Shown in pieces: positions 21,401-32,812 of a stretch of DNA of 64,000 nt. The translations under genes were made by a program, and so were the position numbers. The notes below the pieces were generated by a model. That model saw only the letters and a program-made list of their open reading frames with translations. It ran no database searches and was not told where the DNA came from. Where the stretch lies: contig CM043966.1 in NCBI GenBank assembly GCA_014529385.2, positions 44,588,537-44,652,536 on the forward strand, in the 5' to 3' direction. Source of the DNA: Adiantum capillus-veneris. Lineage: Eukaryota > Streptophyta > Polypodiopsida > Polypodiales > Pteridaceae. The stretch's first letter is position 1; the number at the start of each line of letters is the position of its first letter.

Positions 21401-23715
21401 TGTTGAGTGCTTCATATGACACACACGAGGAGGATTCTTGGAGTGTGTGGCATACTTCGCACCTCCTATGGAGCCTCTCACGTATGCATGCCTAGGATTT
21501 TTTCAAATAATGCCCACATATTATTATGTGTGGCCCATGGGTGTTTATTGCACATGTTCTAATTGTATATGAAGCCAAGATCTAAGTCAAAACAACCTCA
21601 AAAGGAAGCATACGCGTTCTCCACTTTCTTTTCTCTTTTTTAGGCTAATCATTGAGCTCTCTCACACATCATCCATGATGTAAGAAAAAGGCTATAATCT
21701 ATGCCATTTTGAGAGGCACTCTTGTAATTGTTTTAATATATATATGTGTGTGTGTGTGTGTGTGCGTGCGTTCAAATTGATATGCTTGATGGCAAGAAAA
21801 TCTAAGGAAATTTTCATTATCCCATTTGTACTTCCATTCTTTGCTCTTCATTCCAAAAGTCTTGCTAAGTTCAGGATTCAAACATATTTTGTATACAACA
21901 AGCCAATGGAAAATTACCTTACGAGGGATCTTTCCTATCGTATCTTTATAACAAAATGTTCCACATTTTGGGCATCTCTTGTGGCCTTCATATTCATCTT
22001 TTGGGTTGCATTTATACAGCCAAATTATAAGTATATTTGGATTATACATTTTTTTTCTAAATAATACCATATAAGACGTATAATTGGAGCATTTCTTTGA
22101 TTCTAGAGATCTTCGATCAAAGACTGTATAATATATACACGTCTTCGATCAAAAGATCGCAGAGTGCTTTTGAGGTGAAAAGGGACCAAAGATAGGAGAA
22201 CGTGTAGAATTCATATTGCAATAAAGTTTGTTTAACTAGTTTTTTTTACTAATTTGTGTTTTGCTAGAGGTTTCCCTCGCACACAAAATTAGTTTATAGG
22301 CGTCTAGGACTATTCCAAGGTTATGTAAACTTACACGTCACACTCTTGGAAAAGATAGGCTCTAGAACTTTGTCTCGTGGTTGTGTAGACATATTAGTCA
22401 AACTCCAGAGAGCTTCATAGGGAGTGTAGAATCCCACTCATGATGTGTAGAGGTTACCTCCTTGCACTTTAGAGATGGGGTAGGAGTTTGTCACTTTGTG
22501 TTCAAAAGTTGACAGAAAATATGGACATATCTAGAATATCGCTATCAAGTTTAGTTTGCTTTACATGTTAGAGACAAAGATAAACTATAATATATATAAA
22601 GTATACACATTGCCACATTTAAAGAGTGAAGAGTTAAGTTTAACTTTCTCTTCATCAGCAAATGTATCAATGTCTACATAAAATATACAAATTTCCACAT
22701 TTAAAGAGTGAAGAGTTAACTTTCTCTTCTTCTGCAAATGTGTCAATGTCTATATTTTATTTTCACTATAATGTTTATGCTTTTGTTTATCAAACTCACC
22801 TAAACAATAGTAATAGATAGTAATTGTTAAGTTGGAGCTTTTCTTCTCTTTTCATCATTGTTTGTGCTACAAACGGATGCGTGGAAGACCTTGCAAAATA
22901 GCAAAAACAACATACTGCAACCCATAAAACAAACTAATTTGCACACTTGGCAAATACCGTGAGCACATAATAGAAGTTGTATGCCCACAGAGAGATACAG
23001 AGCGCGTAAGAGAGCAGAAAAGCACGTGCAAATGTGCCTGCTAGAGCGGAGTGCCACACCGGCACGATAAGACAGAAGAGAGGAGGGGAGAGAAGAAACA
23101 CACAAGCACTGGGTAGAATCTCCCCCTATGCAAGAGTGAGCATTTCCCTCTTGCACATATTTTATTTATAGATTCTTCAATGCTCAAAATGAATACACAT
23201 TGGTCGACCGGCACAAATGACCATAGCTCGTAATGAGCACTTGAGTAATAAACGGACTTCCATACCATCCACATATAATCTTTTGATTTGAGCGCAGATT
23301 ATAGATCTGCAATCCACACGTCGATCTTCTTCCACAGATATGCTACATGATATGGTTTTACCCTTTAGATTTTAACTTCCATTTTGGGGGAAATTTTGAA
23401 TTGAAATAAACGAGTTGTTTTGGTTGTTTGAATTCTAAAGCTATCCTTTGATTAACTTCTGAATACTAAAGGTTTACTTTCCTTAAAGTTCCAAAATAAA
23501 GAGGCCCTCCCAGACCCCATTCTCTTCCTAATTCTTGGTTGCCATGCTTGTCCTTTTTTCCACCCAACTTGCATTTCCTCTCCCTTGCTGCCTTGGTTGC
23601 TGATGTGCCAATTGTCGACTATGTATGCACCACTATTTCAGTTTTCAAGATATCCTCTATTATACTCTTTTCCCCTTTATCCTAATATTTTTTTTTTTAA
23701 TCTCACATGGTGTGA
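21401..23715. other. Intergenic, no gene supported
   Basis: Short ORFs only. A (TA)n(TG)n tract lies at 21736-21770. A phrase, CATTTAAAGAGTGAAGAGTTAA, occurs twice (about 22616 and 22698), suggesting a short local duplication. Confidence 0.6.
21736..21770. repeat. Compound (TA)n-(TG)n microsatellite
   Basis: Directly visible. Confidence 0.95.
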
Positions 23716-23960
23716 CACTACAAGAGGTTGCTTAAAATCCAACACCAAATAACCGACGTCAATGGCGAGCGTCGGTATATGTGTAGGTAAATCTGGACGG
23801 AGATCAAGTTTTCTAAAATTGTCATTTTTGAATTTTTGGCGCCTGTACCGGCGGCCATAACAACGCCTATATAGATAATTTTACCAGTACGCATACCGAT
23901 GCTCGTATCGGTGCCTATACAAATACTTGTACCGAGACGGACCCTGCAAAAAACTAAATT
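23716..23960 (+). mobile_element. Candidate CACTA (En/Spm) terminus with subterminal repeats
   Basis: The sequence CACTACAAGAGG is a typical CACTA terminal inverted repeat start. It is followed by several short GC-rich motifs in both orientations (GACGTC, GCGTCGGTAT, TACCGGCGG, CCGATGCTCGTATCGG), as in CACTA subterminal regions. No clean inverted partner was found. CACTA-type transposase remnants lie at 35.3-38.4 kb and similar short repeats at 39.17-39.36 kb. Confidence 0.5.
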
Positions 23961-24639
23961 GTGGATAGGTTGCAAGAGTGAATCACACCACCCATAAAGT
24001 GCATGTAACACAACCTAGATCAACATAATTTCAATCGAGACACGGATGGCACGATAAGCACACAGAGGAAATCTCTTTAGCTTGTCAGACTAAGACCATC
24101 CTACACATACATCACTCTGGAAGGCCAACTAAACCACAATCTAGAATCTCAATACGCTCAACTACACCACCCAACCCACATACACACAAACACAAGGAAA
24201 CCCATCAAATCATACCAGAATCGTACGGAACTTAAGGAACACCATCCTCTCACTAGGATACATCTGTCTCTAAGCCTCTACACTCAAAACCCTAGCTCTA
24301 GATCCATCTGCGAAAAACACGTATAAAGATAGAGCCAATTTTTGAAAGTGCCCAAAACTGAAATCTATGAGTACCTTTGCGTAGTTTATGCACCACGATT
24401 CTAATGACTACCTGCATGTAGAAAACAGACATTGTTTGATATACTTACAGCCACGAGTAGCTCGTAGATGCACAAGCGCGTTCGCTCCATTCCGCAAGGA
24501 ATGCTTGGCGTTGTTCCGTAGCTCTTGCCGAGGCTAATGCATGGTGCATTCGGATCTCCAATGTGATGAACAAGCAAGGAGTAGGGCCAGGATGAAGCTC
24601 GCGCTCTCTCTCTTCCTCTCTCACGCACAATTGACAACA
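23961..24639. other. Intergenic, no gene supported
   Basis: No domain or element edge recognised. Confidence 0.5.
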
Positions 24640-24910
24640 GCTTAAAACTTATGATTATGATAAAGTCCCCTTACAAAAATGACCTGAGTACCTTATATAC
24701 TAAGGCTACCTTAGGTTAACCAAAAATAGAGTTCAAGGGGTCACATGGCTTTGTATTTACAATCTGAAAGTTCCATTAAACCCCGGCTTCTGCAATTGGA
24801 CTAGCTACTTATTAAAAATAATGTTTATAACCATAATCCTCAGCATTCCATAACTCTCAGAGAATAAGGCTTTGTTGAGTTATGTCGTGTTGTTGACCCA
24901 ACCATCAACA
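24640..24910 (-). mobile_element. LTR edge of a minus-strand retroelement
   Basis: On the minus strand a purine tract (GGAGGGGAGGAG at 24922-24911) is followed by TGTTGATGGTTGGGTCAAC, the classic PPT-to-LTR transition. A TATATAAGG box lies downstream near 24693 on the same strand. The far end of the LTR is not defined and no partner LTR was found, so the left coordinate is a guess. Confidence 0.45.
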
Positions 24911-25029
24911 CTCCTCCCCTCCGTGTTCATGTCATCCCTAACATGACCTGGTTGTCAATGTCGGTGCGGTCTTTGTTGTCGCTTTGCTGATGTAAAGGAA
25001 GTATAAGTTATAGCCTTGAATATAGTCTT

Positions 25030-25475
25030 CACATGATTCAAGAAAATCATAATTGATGACGAACTTTATGTCCTTCATATCCATGCTTAGATGCAGCATC
25101 TATTTCTGTCATTAAGGTCTATTGCCAGATCTAAATTTAGAAAGAACCCAATCTCATTCAGCTTGACTCTTATCATCATGGATAGAGAAAGCTCCATCCA
25201 TCACTTGATCTAGCAAATCTATCAATTCTAAGTATTTGTGATTCTCAAAACAAATTCTACAATCTTTAGAAATGAGTGATTGGCTTTCAGATCTTATGAG
25301 CCAATGACAACTTTGTAAAAATTCTCTTTAATTGTATGGCTAAACCTTCAACTTCTTGAGGCCAAGTTGCACTTCAACACAGAGTCTGTCTGTCAAGACA
25401 AATCTAGGAGGTAATTTTTCTGATTTGAGGTTCCAAACCCATGTGCAACATTCAATCTGCTTCATCAGGGACATT
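25030..25475 (-). pseudogene. DEAD-box RNA helicase fragment (DBP2/RH20-like), captured
   Basis: Reading the minus strand with several frame changes gives the conserved helicase order. PDEAD-ML at about 25473-25450 (motif II) is followed by an MGLEPQIRKI block, DRQTL then SATWPQEVEGLA at about 25373-25345 (motif III), LIDLLDQVMDG, SIHDDKSQAE and DWVLSKFRSGNRP. A MTEIDAAS block near 25110 stands in the place of MTATDVA (motif V), and VINYDF lies near 25050. In-frame stops replace Arg, Gln and Trp codons. About 28 residues are missing after VMDG, as if deleted between two MDG repeats. It has no visible introns. It lies between WxPK motifs and an LTR edge, all on the minus strand, so capture by a retroelement is likely but not proven. 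Confidence 0.85.
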
Positions 25476-25551
25476 CTTTTGAGATCCTTTGATTACTTAT
25501 GTGTTTGCTCTTCTTCATTGGTGACTCCTTTGTTTCTGTATCAAGGTGATG

Positions 25552-25788
25552 AAAGCCGCATTTGCCATTGTTAGCTTTTGTTTACTTTGTAAATCAGTAT
25601 ACTGCTTCTCCTTGATACATGACTTAATTAAATCCCGACAAACCCCAGCTAATTCCCCAAGTTTGTAACTTGCTTCAGAAGGGCTTTATCCAACATCATT
25701 TGCAATAGATGACCATCTATGAGCTATCATTATCCATTTGTCTCCAAAACTCATATACATAATGTACAGGGTATGTAGATGGCTTTCA
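25552..25788 (-). pseudogene. Unidentified coding-like segment upstream of the helicase fragment
   Basis: The minus-strand frame is open for about 80 codons with one TAA. It includes GDKWIMIAHRWSSIANDVG and LGELAGVCRDLIKSCI. I do not recognise the protein, and it is not the expected helicase N-terminus. It may be a second captured gene piece or chance. Confidence 0.25.
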
Positions 25789-26889
25789 TCGCTTTAGATT
25801 TAAACAAATTACATCTTTGGCTAGGGGTTAAAATCTTTTTTTTTTTGGACTTTAGTCTTGAAGAGGACTATAGGGTATCTATGACACCTTTTGGCTACCA
25901 AACACTTGTAGAACCAATGATGATGACCAAAATTTGGCTTAATCCCTAGTTGCTCCTTCAGCCATCTGCCCCTTTTATTCTTGACAATATTCTTAGTCCC
26001 TTGATTTGTTTGTTAGGCTTCATTAAGTCACATACAAGATAGAAGAATTACAATATAAAGATCTACTTCCTGTATACGTCCTTGTAGTCGCATGAAGTGT
26101 CTGATAGGAAACTTTGCACTTGATGGCTACTTTCATTTAGTCGCATCACCAACTCTCTTTGTCCTTGTACTCCATCCCCGATTTTTATTCCCATTCTATT
26201 ATAGTAGAAGGCTAATCAACGTTCTTTTATTCCCTCTGACATTACCCAATGTGCATATGGCTTTTGAGACATTCTGTGTGAAGATCATTTTCTTGATTCT
26301 TCTTTGCTTTGTATGGCTTGATATCTCTTCAGTCTTTTCTTCATCAAGATTATGGATTTTTCTTGTCTCATTTTTTTTGTAAATTTAAAAATAACAAAAT
26401 AAAACAAAAAACAACTCAACCATAAAAGCAAAATCAAGTACTTAAAATCTAAATGCTATGTACACTTTACACTATCCCTAGGCACTCATATATGGCTTTT
26501 GTCCCCGTAATCCTCTTGTAACGCTATATGAGGGCATATACTCTGAATTTTGTCAAAAAATCATCACAACCAAACACAATTCAATACATCTCACAAAACA
26601 TTTCCCTCTAATTCATAATACTAGGTCCGTATTTAGAATGCCTCTCCCCCTCCTATTTGGAGTCCTCCTTGATGACAGGGTATCACTAAGGGTATGTGTT
26701 GTGCTTGGGCAATCAAAAAATGTACCTATGCAGGCCTTATAATGTAGCCCTATTATGCATATACAATCAATGTATGGAAAATATTTATGCTGTGCAAGAT
26801 GTGGGTATAAGCAATTTGCTTATTTGGCATTTATTGGTGAAGCTTCCTATTCTAAGCAATGTGATGATCTTTGAAGCTCATGTGCCGTT
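25789..26889. other. Intergenic, no gene supported
   Basis: Broken short frames only; nothing recognised. Confidence 0.5.
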
Positions 26890-27525
26890 TGCTTGATGGA
26901 AGTTTGTAGAGCTTTTTTGAAGGCTTACTTATCTGATGCCTCTTTGGGATCCATTTTAGCCCTGTGGTTGGTTTTTGTATTTGGCATTGTCCTTTAGAGT
27001 GGGTTCTCTTATAATTGTACTCTAACCATAGGAGGAATTGAAAGAATTCAAGCGGTGGTGCAGTAACAGCAGTATTATTGGTTTCCTTTGGGACCCACTT
27101 CTTTGTGATTATTGGTTGCTGCATTGATGATGCTTGTTTGGGAACCCATACTTGTTTCCTACTTTGTTTGTGTTTGAAGAGCCTTCTTTGGGATCCACAT
27201 TGTCTTTGTGTGAGTCTTCAGTGGTCTTTTCTTCATCTCCTATACTCTTGGTTGGTGACGAGATTTAGACTTTGGGAGTTGATTCTATAACTGTTTTGGA
27301 ATCCAAATGAATCCCTGACCTCTTTGTGCTTGAATTAACTTCTTTGAAACCCAAATATGAGTTGTGGAAGCTTGCAACTTTGGGATTTTTTGATATGTTC
27401 TTGCAAGCTTCGACTGTTTTCCTTTTCGTGTTGGATCTTGTGATTTTTCATCAGAGATCTTTGTCTTCTTGATCCATACCTATTTTTAGCTAATCTCGCT
27501 CTTTGGGATCCAGATTTGTCAAACT
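26890..27525 (-). pseudogene. Relic of a W-V/I-P-K repeat protein
   Basis: On the minus strand at least seven copies of the motif W-V/I-P/S-K occur at about 26944, 27083, 27137, 27187, 27293, 27342 and 27502. They read KWIPKR, KWVPKE, VWVPKQ, MWIPKK, IWIPKQ, IWVSKK and IWIPKS. They fall in more than one frame with stops between. The same motif array follows a retropepsin fold in element C (31.3-32.8 kb) and in element E (57.6-58.5 kb). No retropepsin was found here. Confidence 0.6.
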
Positions 27526-27949
27526 TTTTGGTTCTGACTCATTGTTCTTTGCTTTTGGCCTTCTTTGGTTGCTACGGAAGCTTCTAGTGATGGTGATGAC
27601 CTGAGTTTCTGGTAAGGAATCTCATAAGAATCATCATTGTTGTAAACAATATACTAAACATACTGCATGCACACACAATCACATTTTACATATATAATTT
27701 TTTGAAAATTTTATGCAAATTTATTTTAAATTATCAGGCAATCTTAAAACTTGGCTTATCGTAGGTGTACATGTTATGAATGTCAATGTAAAAATGTTCA
27801 AGTTATAAAGCTGGTTTTAGTGTTGATTAGTTTTGATTAGTTTGTGTTATCACATATATAGTAACATGTTGCAAGCTAACAACTTGAAGGTAAAAGAAGC
27901 AAGGAATGATGAGGCAAAGCTATGTTGCCAAATCTCTTTGCAATTTTCC
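27526..27949. other. Intergenic, no gene supported
   Basis: Nothing recognised. Confidence 0.5.
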
Positions 27950-28500
27950 TTTTCCAAGCCGCTTAGGGTTAGCAGCTTTTGGTTTGGCCGCTCTAACTCG
28001 ACTTAGTGTGACATTAGTTTAGTCATTTCAGTAATCGGCTTAGGGTTAGCCGCTTACGATAAGCGGTTGGGTTGTTTTAGTCTACTTAGGGTTAGCTACT
28101 TAGGTAAAGCGACGTTTGCTTTGTCGATTGCTCAAAACTGACCTTGTAAAAACGTTTAGGTCTGGTCGTGTTTCGCCGCTTAGGACTAGCCGCTTATGTT
28201 CTAGTTCTTTGTAATTTGGTTGTTTCAAGTCTCTTAGGGATAAGGGTTAGTGACTTTTGATTTAACCGCTCTAAATTGGCTTAGTGTTGCATTAGTTTAG
28301 CCATTTTGATAATCCTCTTAGGGTTGGCCATGCAAAGACACTTATGGTTTGGACAATTAGGCCTAGCGACAAAAAGTTTGGCCGATTAGGGTTTGGTCTT
28401 GTGAAGACGCTTATGGTTTGGCCCGTTAGGGCTACAAGATTTTGGTTTGGCCATTAGGGTTGACCATGTGAAGACGTTTATGTTTGGCGGGTGGTTCATC
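27950..28500 (+). repeat. Diverged tandem repeats with TTAGGGTTAGC motif
   Basis: Phrases such as CTTAGGGTTAGCCGCTTA, GGTTTGGCC and GTGAAGACGCTTATGGTTTGG recur many times with divergence. The GGGTTAG core looks telomere-like but the array is not a clean TTTAGGG repeat. More likely it is the decayed internal array of an element. Confidence 0.6.
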
Positions 28501-28559
28501 CTAAACCACGGCCTTTTTCTTGTAGAGCAACTACAAGATCTGCTTTATCAATCTCATGG

Positions 28560-29270
28560 TTAGGCATAGTGGCTAAAAGAAAACACAAACAAACTTCAAA
28601 AACCGCTTGTGCACTTGGGCCAAGCAGTAGGCATAGTGGCTAGAAGAAATGGCAAGTGTGCAAATCATTTCTGAAGTTCGGTTACGTTATTTAGAGAAAA
28701 AACGCAAACGGACTACAGAAATGCCTTGCACACTTGCCATATTTTCGTGCTACGTTGCATATGGCTTGCCCATTTGCTTTTTTTTGGTTTGGGCAAGCCA
28801 TTTGTGTTCTTGTTAGCAAAAACAGAAAGATAGAAAGACGTTCTTGAAGTCTATATGCATTTTTAAGGAAAAATGTAAATGGACTTTAGAAACGGATTGC
28901 TCTCTTGTCGTTTGTGCTAACAAGAACGCATATGGCTTGTCCAAACCATTAATAGGAAAATGGAAAATCCATATGCAAAGTAGCAAGAAAATATGGCAAG
29001 CCATGTTCAGTAAAAACTTCAAAAATAGCTTGTGCACTTGTCTTAACTATCCATAGGTGCAAACATTCCTGAAGTCCTTGATCCGTATGCATATTTTATA
29101 GAAAAATGAAAATGGACTTCAAAAATGGCTTGCTCGTTTGTCTTTTCTGCTAACAAGAACACATATGGATTGCCCAAACCATCAATAAGAAAATGGGCAA
29201 GCCATACTCAAAGTAGAAAGCAAATATGCAAGCCGTGTGCAACCCATATGCATTCTTAGGGTTAGCAGAT
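28560..29270 (+). repeat. Diverged repeats with GGACTTCAAAAATGGCTTG motif
   Basis: Several diverged copies of a unit that includes AAATG(C)AAA(C/T)GGACTTCA and GGCTTGCCCA, in mixed arrangement. Element boundaries are unclear. Confidence 0.5.
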
Positions 29271-29278
29271 TAGGTTAG

Positions 29279-29716
29279 GCGGCAAATAGTAGAAAAATGT
29301 AAACAAGCTTCGAAAATGACTTGTGTACTTCAAAAACACAAACGAACTTTGATAAACAAAGTAAAATAACGCAATCGGACTTCAATAACGCACATAGACT
29401 TCAAAAACCCTAATATATAGTCATTGAACAATAAAGACAAGATTATTACCCCGTGGTCTTAATCTCCATGCACCTCTAGACCGAGGAGTGGGAGGATAAC
29501 GCATGGCTAGAGAATGTGGGGTTGTTAGAGCTAGCGGCAAATAGTAAAAAAAACACAAACGAACTTCGGAAATCACTTGTGTACTTCAAAAATGCAAATG
29601 GACTTTGATAAAAAAAAGTAAAATAACGCAATCAGACTTCAATAGCGCACACAGACTTCAAAAATCCTAATATATAGTCATTGACCAATAAAGATGAGAT
29701 TATTATCCTCTGGTCC
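29279..29716 (+). repeat. Tandem duplication of about 255 bp, second copy split by element C
   Basis: Copy 1 is about 29279-29530. Copy 2 begins at about 29534, reaches the insertion site at 29716, and resumes at 35006-35077 on the other side of element C. Both copies carry GCGGCAAATAGTA, TAAAATAACGCAATC, CTAATATATAGTCATTGA and CTCTAGACCGAGG. Confidence 0.85.
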
Positions 29717-30291
29717 TGTTAACCCTCACGGCACACGGACACCCTATCGCCTACGATGGACGTGTATTATGTATGATTTAGAGTCAGGTACCGGGCTTGT
29801 CGGACCAATAGGGAAAGGTAGAGTGATCGTCGATGAGAGGCGCACTTTAACTTGGACATTCAAGGGATTAGTTGGTTAAGCATGGGCGCCCAAGTGTGAA
29901 TGGGGTGAGCTCCTATAAAAGCCAACTAAACCTAATTTTTACTCATTCTCTCATTTGTGCAATTGAAGAGTGCTCTTGCTCCATCTCCATCTTCTTCTTC
30001 TTCACCTCCTTGTGTGTGTGTGTGTGAGAGAGAGAGAGAGGGAGAGTGTGTGTGCGATCGAGCATTACGAAGGCACGACGACGGCGAAGCGGTTGAGCGC
30101 GGCACGAGTGCAGCTTCTTCTTCATCGCGGCGAGGAATCCACCACGAAGGCGAGCGTAGAGCGGTGAGTGACACACCCTTTGTTTTCTTGAGCTTGCTAG
30201 TTTAGGCTTGTTGTGTGCTTGGAGCCGTTTGTGGCTCGCATACGGTGTATTGGCAAGTCCCTTGCTTCGACAGTGCGGCAAGGAGCGCACA
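29717..30291 (+). repeat. 5' LTR of element C
   Basis: 575 bp, TGTTAACCC...GCGCACA. A TATAAAA box lies at 29914-29920, followed by a transcribed-type region with a (GT)n(GA)n tract near 30014-30051. Confidence 0.95.
29914..29920 (+). promoter_or_regulatory. TATA box of element C LTR
   Basis: TATAAAA in the 5' LTR, repeated at 34628-34634 in the 3' LTR. Its position fits a U3/R boundary. Confidence 0.7.
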
Positions 30292-30295
30292 TTTT

Positions 30296-30313
30296 TGGCG
30301 CCGCTGCCGGGGA
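30296..30313 (+). promoter_or_regulatory. tRNA-Asp-type primer-binding site of element C
   Basis: TGGCGCCGCTGCCGGGG lies four bases after the LTR. It differs by one base from the complement of the plant tRNA-Asp 3' end. Confidence 0.85.
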
Positions 30314-30409
30314 TATGCCCTACACTAAGCTCGGTTAGCACTTTACGCTTCCTTGTGGTGCAATTTCTATCATAGGAAAGGCAGGGAAGGAGTGTGTGGA
30401 AGATTTCTG

Positions 30410-30912
30410 TTTTTTGCGTTTTCTGCAATTGCTGTCAAGTTTCAATTTCTGCTATTGTCTGCGTTTTTTCAATTTCTGCAATTTCAAGTTCGGCGTTTTC
30501 AATTTCTTCAATTTTCTGCATTTCTGTCAATTTGCTGCAATTTCTGCGTTTTTTCTGCATTTTCTGCAATTTGCTGCAATTTCTGCGTTTTTTCTGCATT
30601 TTTTGCAATTTCTGCGTTTTTTCTGCATTTTCTGCAATTTCTGCGTTTTTTTCAATTTCTGTATTTTCTGCATCAACAAAAAAAAAAAAATCAAAAAAAA
30701 AATTTGGGGAAAAAAAAAAGTTTTTTGAGAAAAAAAAAATTTGGAAAAAAAAAATTCAAAAGGAAAAAAATTCGGAAATTAAAAACGCGAGTGAGCGGGC
30801 GGAAATTAAAAACTCTTAAAACGGACGGGTTGGTTTGTATAAAAGATAGATCGGGATCGGGATCATTTTCCCAAGCCCAAGCCCAAGCCCAAGCCCAAGC
30901 CCAGGCCCAGGC
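30410..30912 (+). repeat. Leader minisatellites of element C
   Basis: There are three blocks: TTTCTGCAATTTCTGCG-type repeats (about 30410-30670), an A-rich tract with short interruptions (about 30679-30780), and (CCCAAG)n hexamers (about 30869-30912). Confidence 0.9.
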
Positions 30913-31288
30913 CTCAGTCCTATGATATATACTAGACTCACTCTTATATATATACCCTACTCCCTCAAGAGAGAATGAGAGCATGTGGGACAAGTCCTCC
31001 ACTCTCCTCCTTTCTCTTCCCACTTGCACCCTTAGACTTTCTAGTTTGGGCCTAGTTCCCTACTGGAAATTGACAGTTTTAAGGATTCCGAGGGCATAGA
31101 GTGACCAAACGGAGAGCTGTAAAGCACGGCACGACCCTCTGACCGATACGCTCGTTTTGAGCTATCACACGGCCCATTCCACGACACGCTCTAAAAAATC
31201 TAGCAAAAAAACAAACAAAAAACACGCTAAAAACTAGTCACAAGGCCTCCTAGAGCAGCTTTTTGACACCTTAGGGTATCAGAAGCAC

Positions 31289-32812
31289 ATGCACTTACGC
31301 TCTGGGCGGGTGCTAGAACACGATCATATTGAGGGTGCCTCTGTTCATACGGACACCAATTACCCATCCATGATAAGCTCTAGACCCTCAGCGGGGACAC
31401 AAGGTAGCACCACCCAAGACCCTAAAATAGCCGCTAGTGATTCCTCCTCCGACTCAGAAATCATGGAAGCATACCCTACCCAAAACACTGAGAGAGAAGG
31501 CCATGCACCTCCCGAAGCTCCACAGCCTAGTACTAGTATGTTTAGCCGTTTCATGGAAACATTAGGTAGAGCTACTCGCTCGGAACCTGATGCAAATGAA
31601 GCACACGAAGAGGATGGGTTGGACTCTGACACACCTCTACGATACCCCATTGAGTTAAATAGTGCATATGGAAAAGTGCTATATAACGCCTTATTGGACA
31701 CGGGTGCTAAATACAATCTGCTATCCTATGGGGTGTGGTGTCAGTTAGGGAAGCCACCTCTATCTGAGAGTATTATCCAAGTCAAGGGTGTCAACAAGAA
31801 AAAAACTGCAGTTTTTGGAATCTGGCACACTTCTGTCAGTTATGACAATGGGGTTGTAGCTCAAGACTTTTTGGTCATGCCTACTGGAACTATGGAGGGT
31901 AATATAAACCTAGGCCGCACGTGGATGATAGCCACCAAATGCACTATTGATTGGGGGACTGGGGGTGTTACAACGCAAAAACCAACTCTTAGCCCTACCA
32001 CTCAAGCCATAGTCCCTGAGATATTGCCCAAGGAAATAAAACCCAAGACATTGCATGTCCAGGAGGTTGAACCATACGTCCCCATAGCCCAACTCTCTAG
32101 AGCTTCAACTGATGTAGTTGAAAGAAAGCTTGAGACACACAAGAACCATCCTAATATAACAGAGAAAACATACAAGTGGGTCCCTAAAACCTCTGTAGTG
32201 AGCATGGTTGATGCAAAAAAACGGAAACCTAGTAAGAACCGTACCACTCACTCCAAGAAAAGTAAAGAAACGCTGCGTTGGATTCCTAAACGACTATTGG
32301 AAGCCCAAGGATACTATGAAGGAAATGATCAAATCTGGGTGCCCAAACGTAAAGTGTACTCTTACCTGTCACCTGGCCCATGTAAACCCAATCCTATGGC
32401 TCCAAAACAAATTGAAAATTGTGGAAAGGAAAAAATCATGGAACGTTACACACCCGTTCTATAGCTAGTTTGGGTACCAAAGAAAGAACGATTTGTTCCA
32501 CCTAGCTCAGGAAGGGGGGAGTCCCATGAAGATTCTAGCTCCTCATGTAATACATCCATAGAGGTAAAAGCTTCTACACCGCCTCCATCTATAGTAGCGG
32601 ACCTCCATGAAGCTACAAAAGAATCCACACCTCCCAGTGTTCAAGAATCACCTGATGAACCACTTCAAGTTCGATCTTGGGAGAGTACCTTACCACCCTT
32701 GCAGCTTGACGAGGCACCTAGGGTAATAGCAAACTACTGGCAAAAATCCTCACCTATTACCAACTGGAACAATTGGTTTCAAAGGGTGACAAGCTCATTT
32801 CAAACGGTATGA
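31289..32812 (+). CDS. Retropepsin-like protein with W-V/I-P-K motifs (one in-frame UAG)
   Basis: The frame opens with MHLRSGRVLE, similar to the MNLRYGRTLA start of the first ORF in element E. The N-terminal part (1-125) is acidic and Ser/Pro-rich. At about residues 140-235 there is a retropepsin fold: LLDTGAKYN with catalytic Asp, then a NLGRTWM block in the place of the usual ILG. After it come KWVPK (about 296), RWIPK (about 331) and IWVPK (about 351). A UAG at 32462-32464 ends a 391-residue product, but the same frame runs on with VWVPKK to a TGA at 32810-32812, 507 sense positions in total. Low LTR divergence suggests the protein was recently under use. No RT or integrase is attached. 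Its role is unknown; maturation of Gag supplied by a helper is one guess. Confidence 0.75.

Noticed and set aside
22840-23270. Minus-strand ORFs of 77-109 codons
   Set aside because: Composition is cysteine-rich and low-complexity with no domain. This is consistent with chance ORFs.
30353-30925. Plus-strand ORF of 190 codons in element C leader
   Set aside because: It is the translation of TTTCTGCAAT minisatellites, poly-A and CCCAAG repeats, hence low-complexity.
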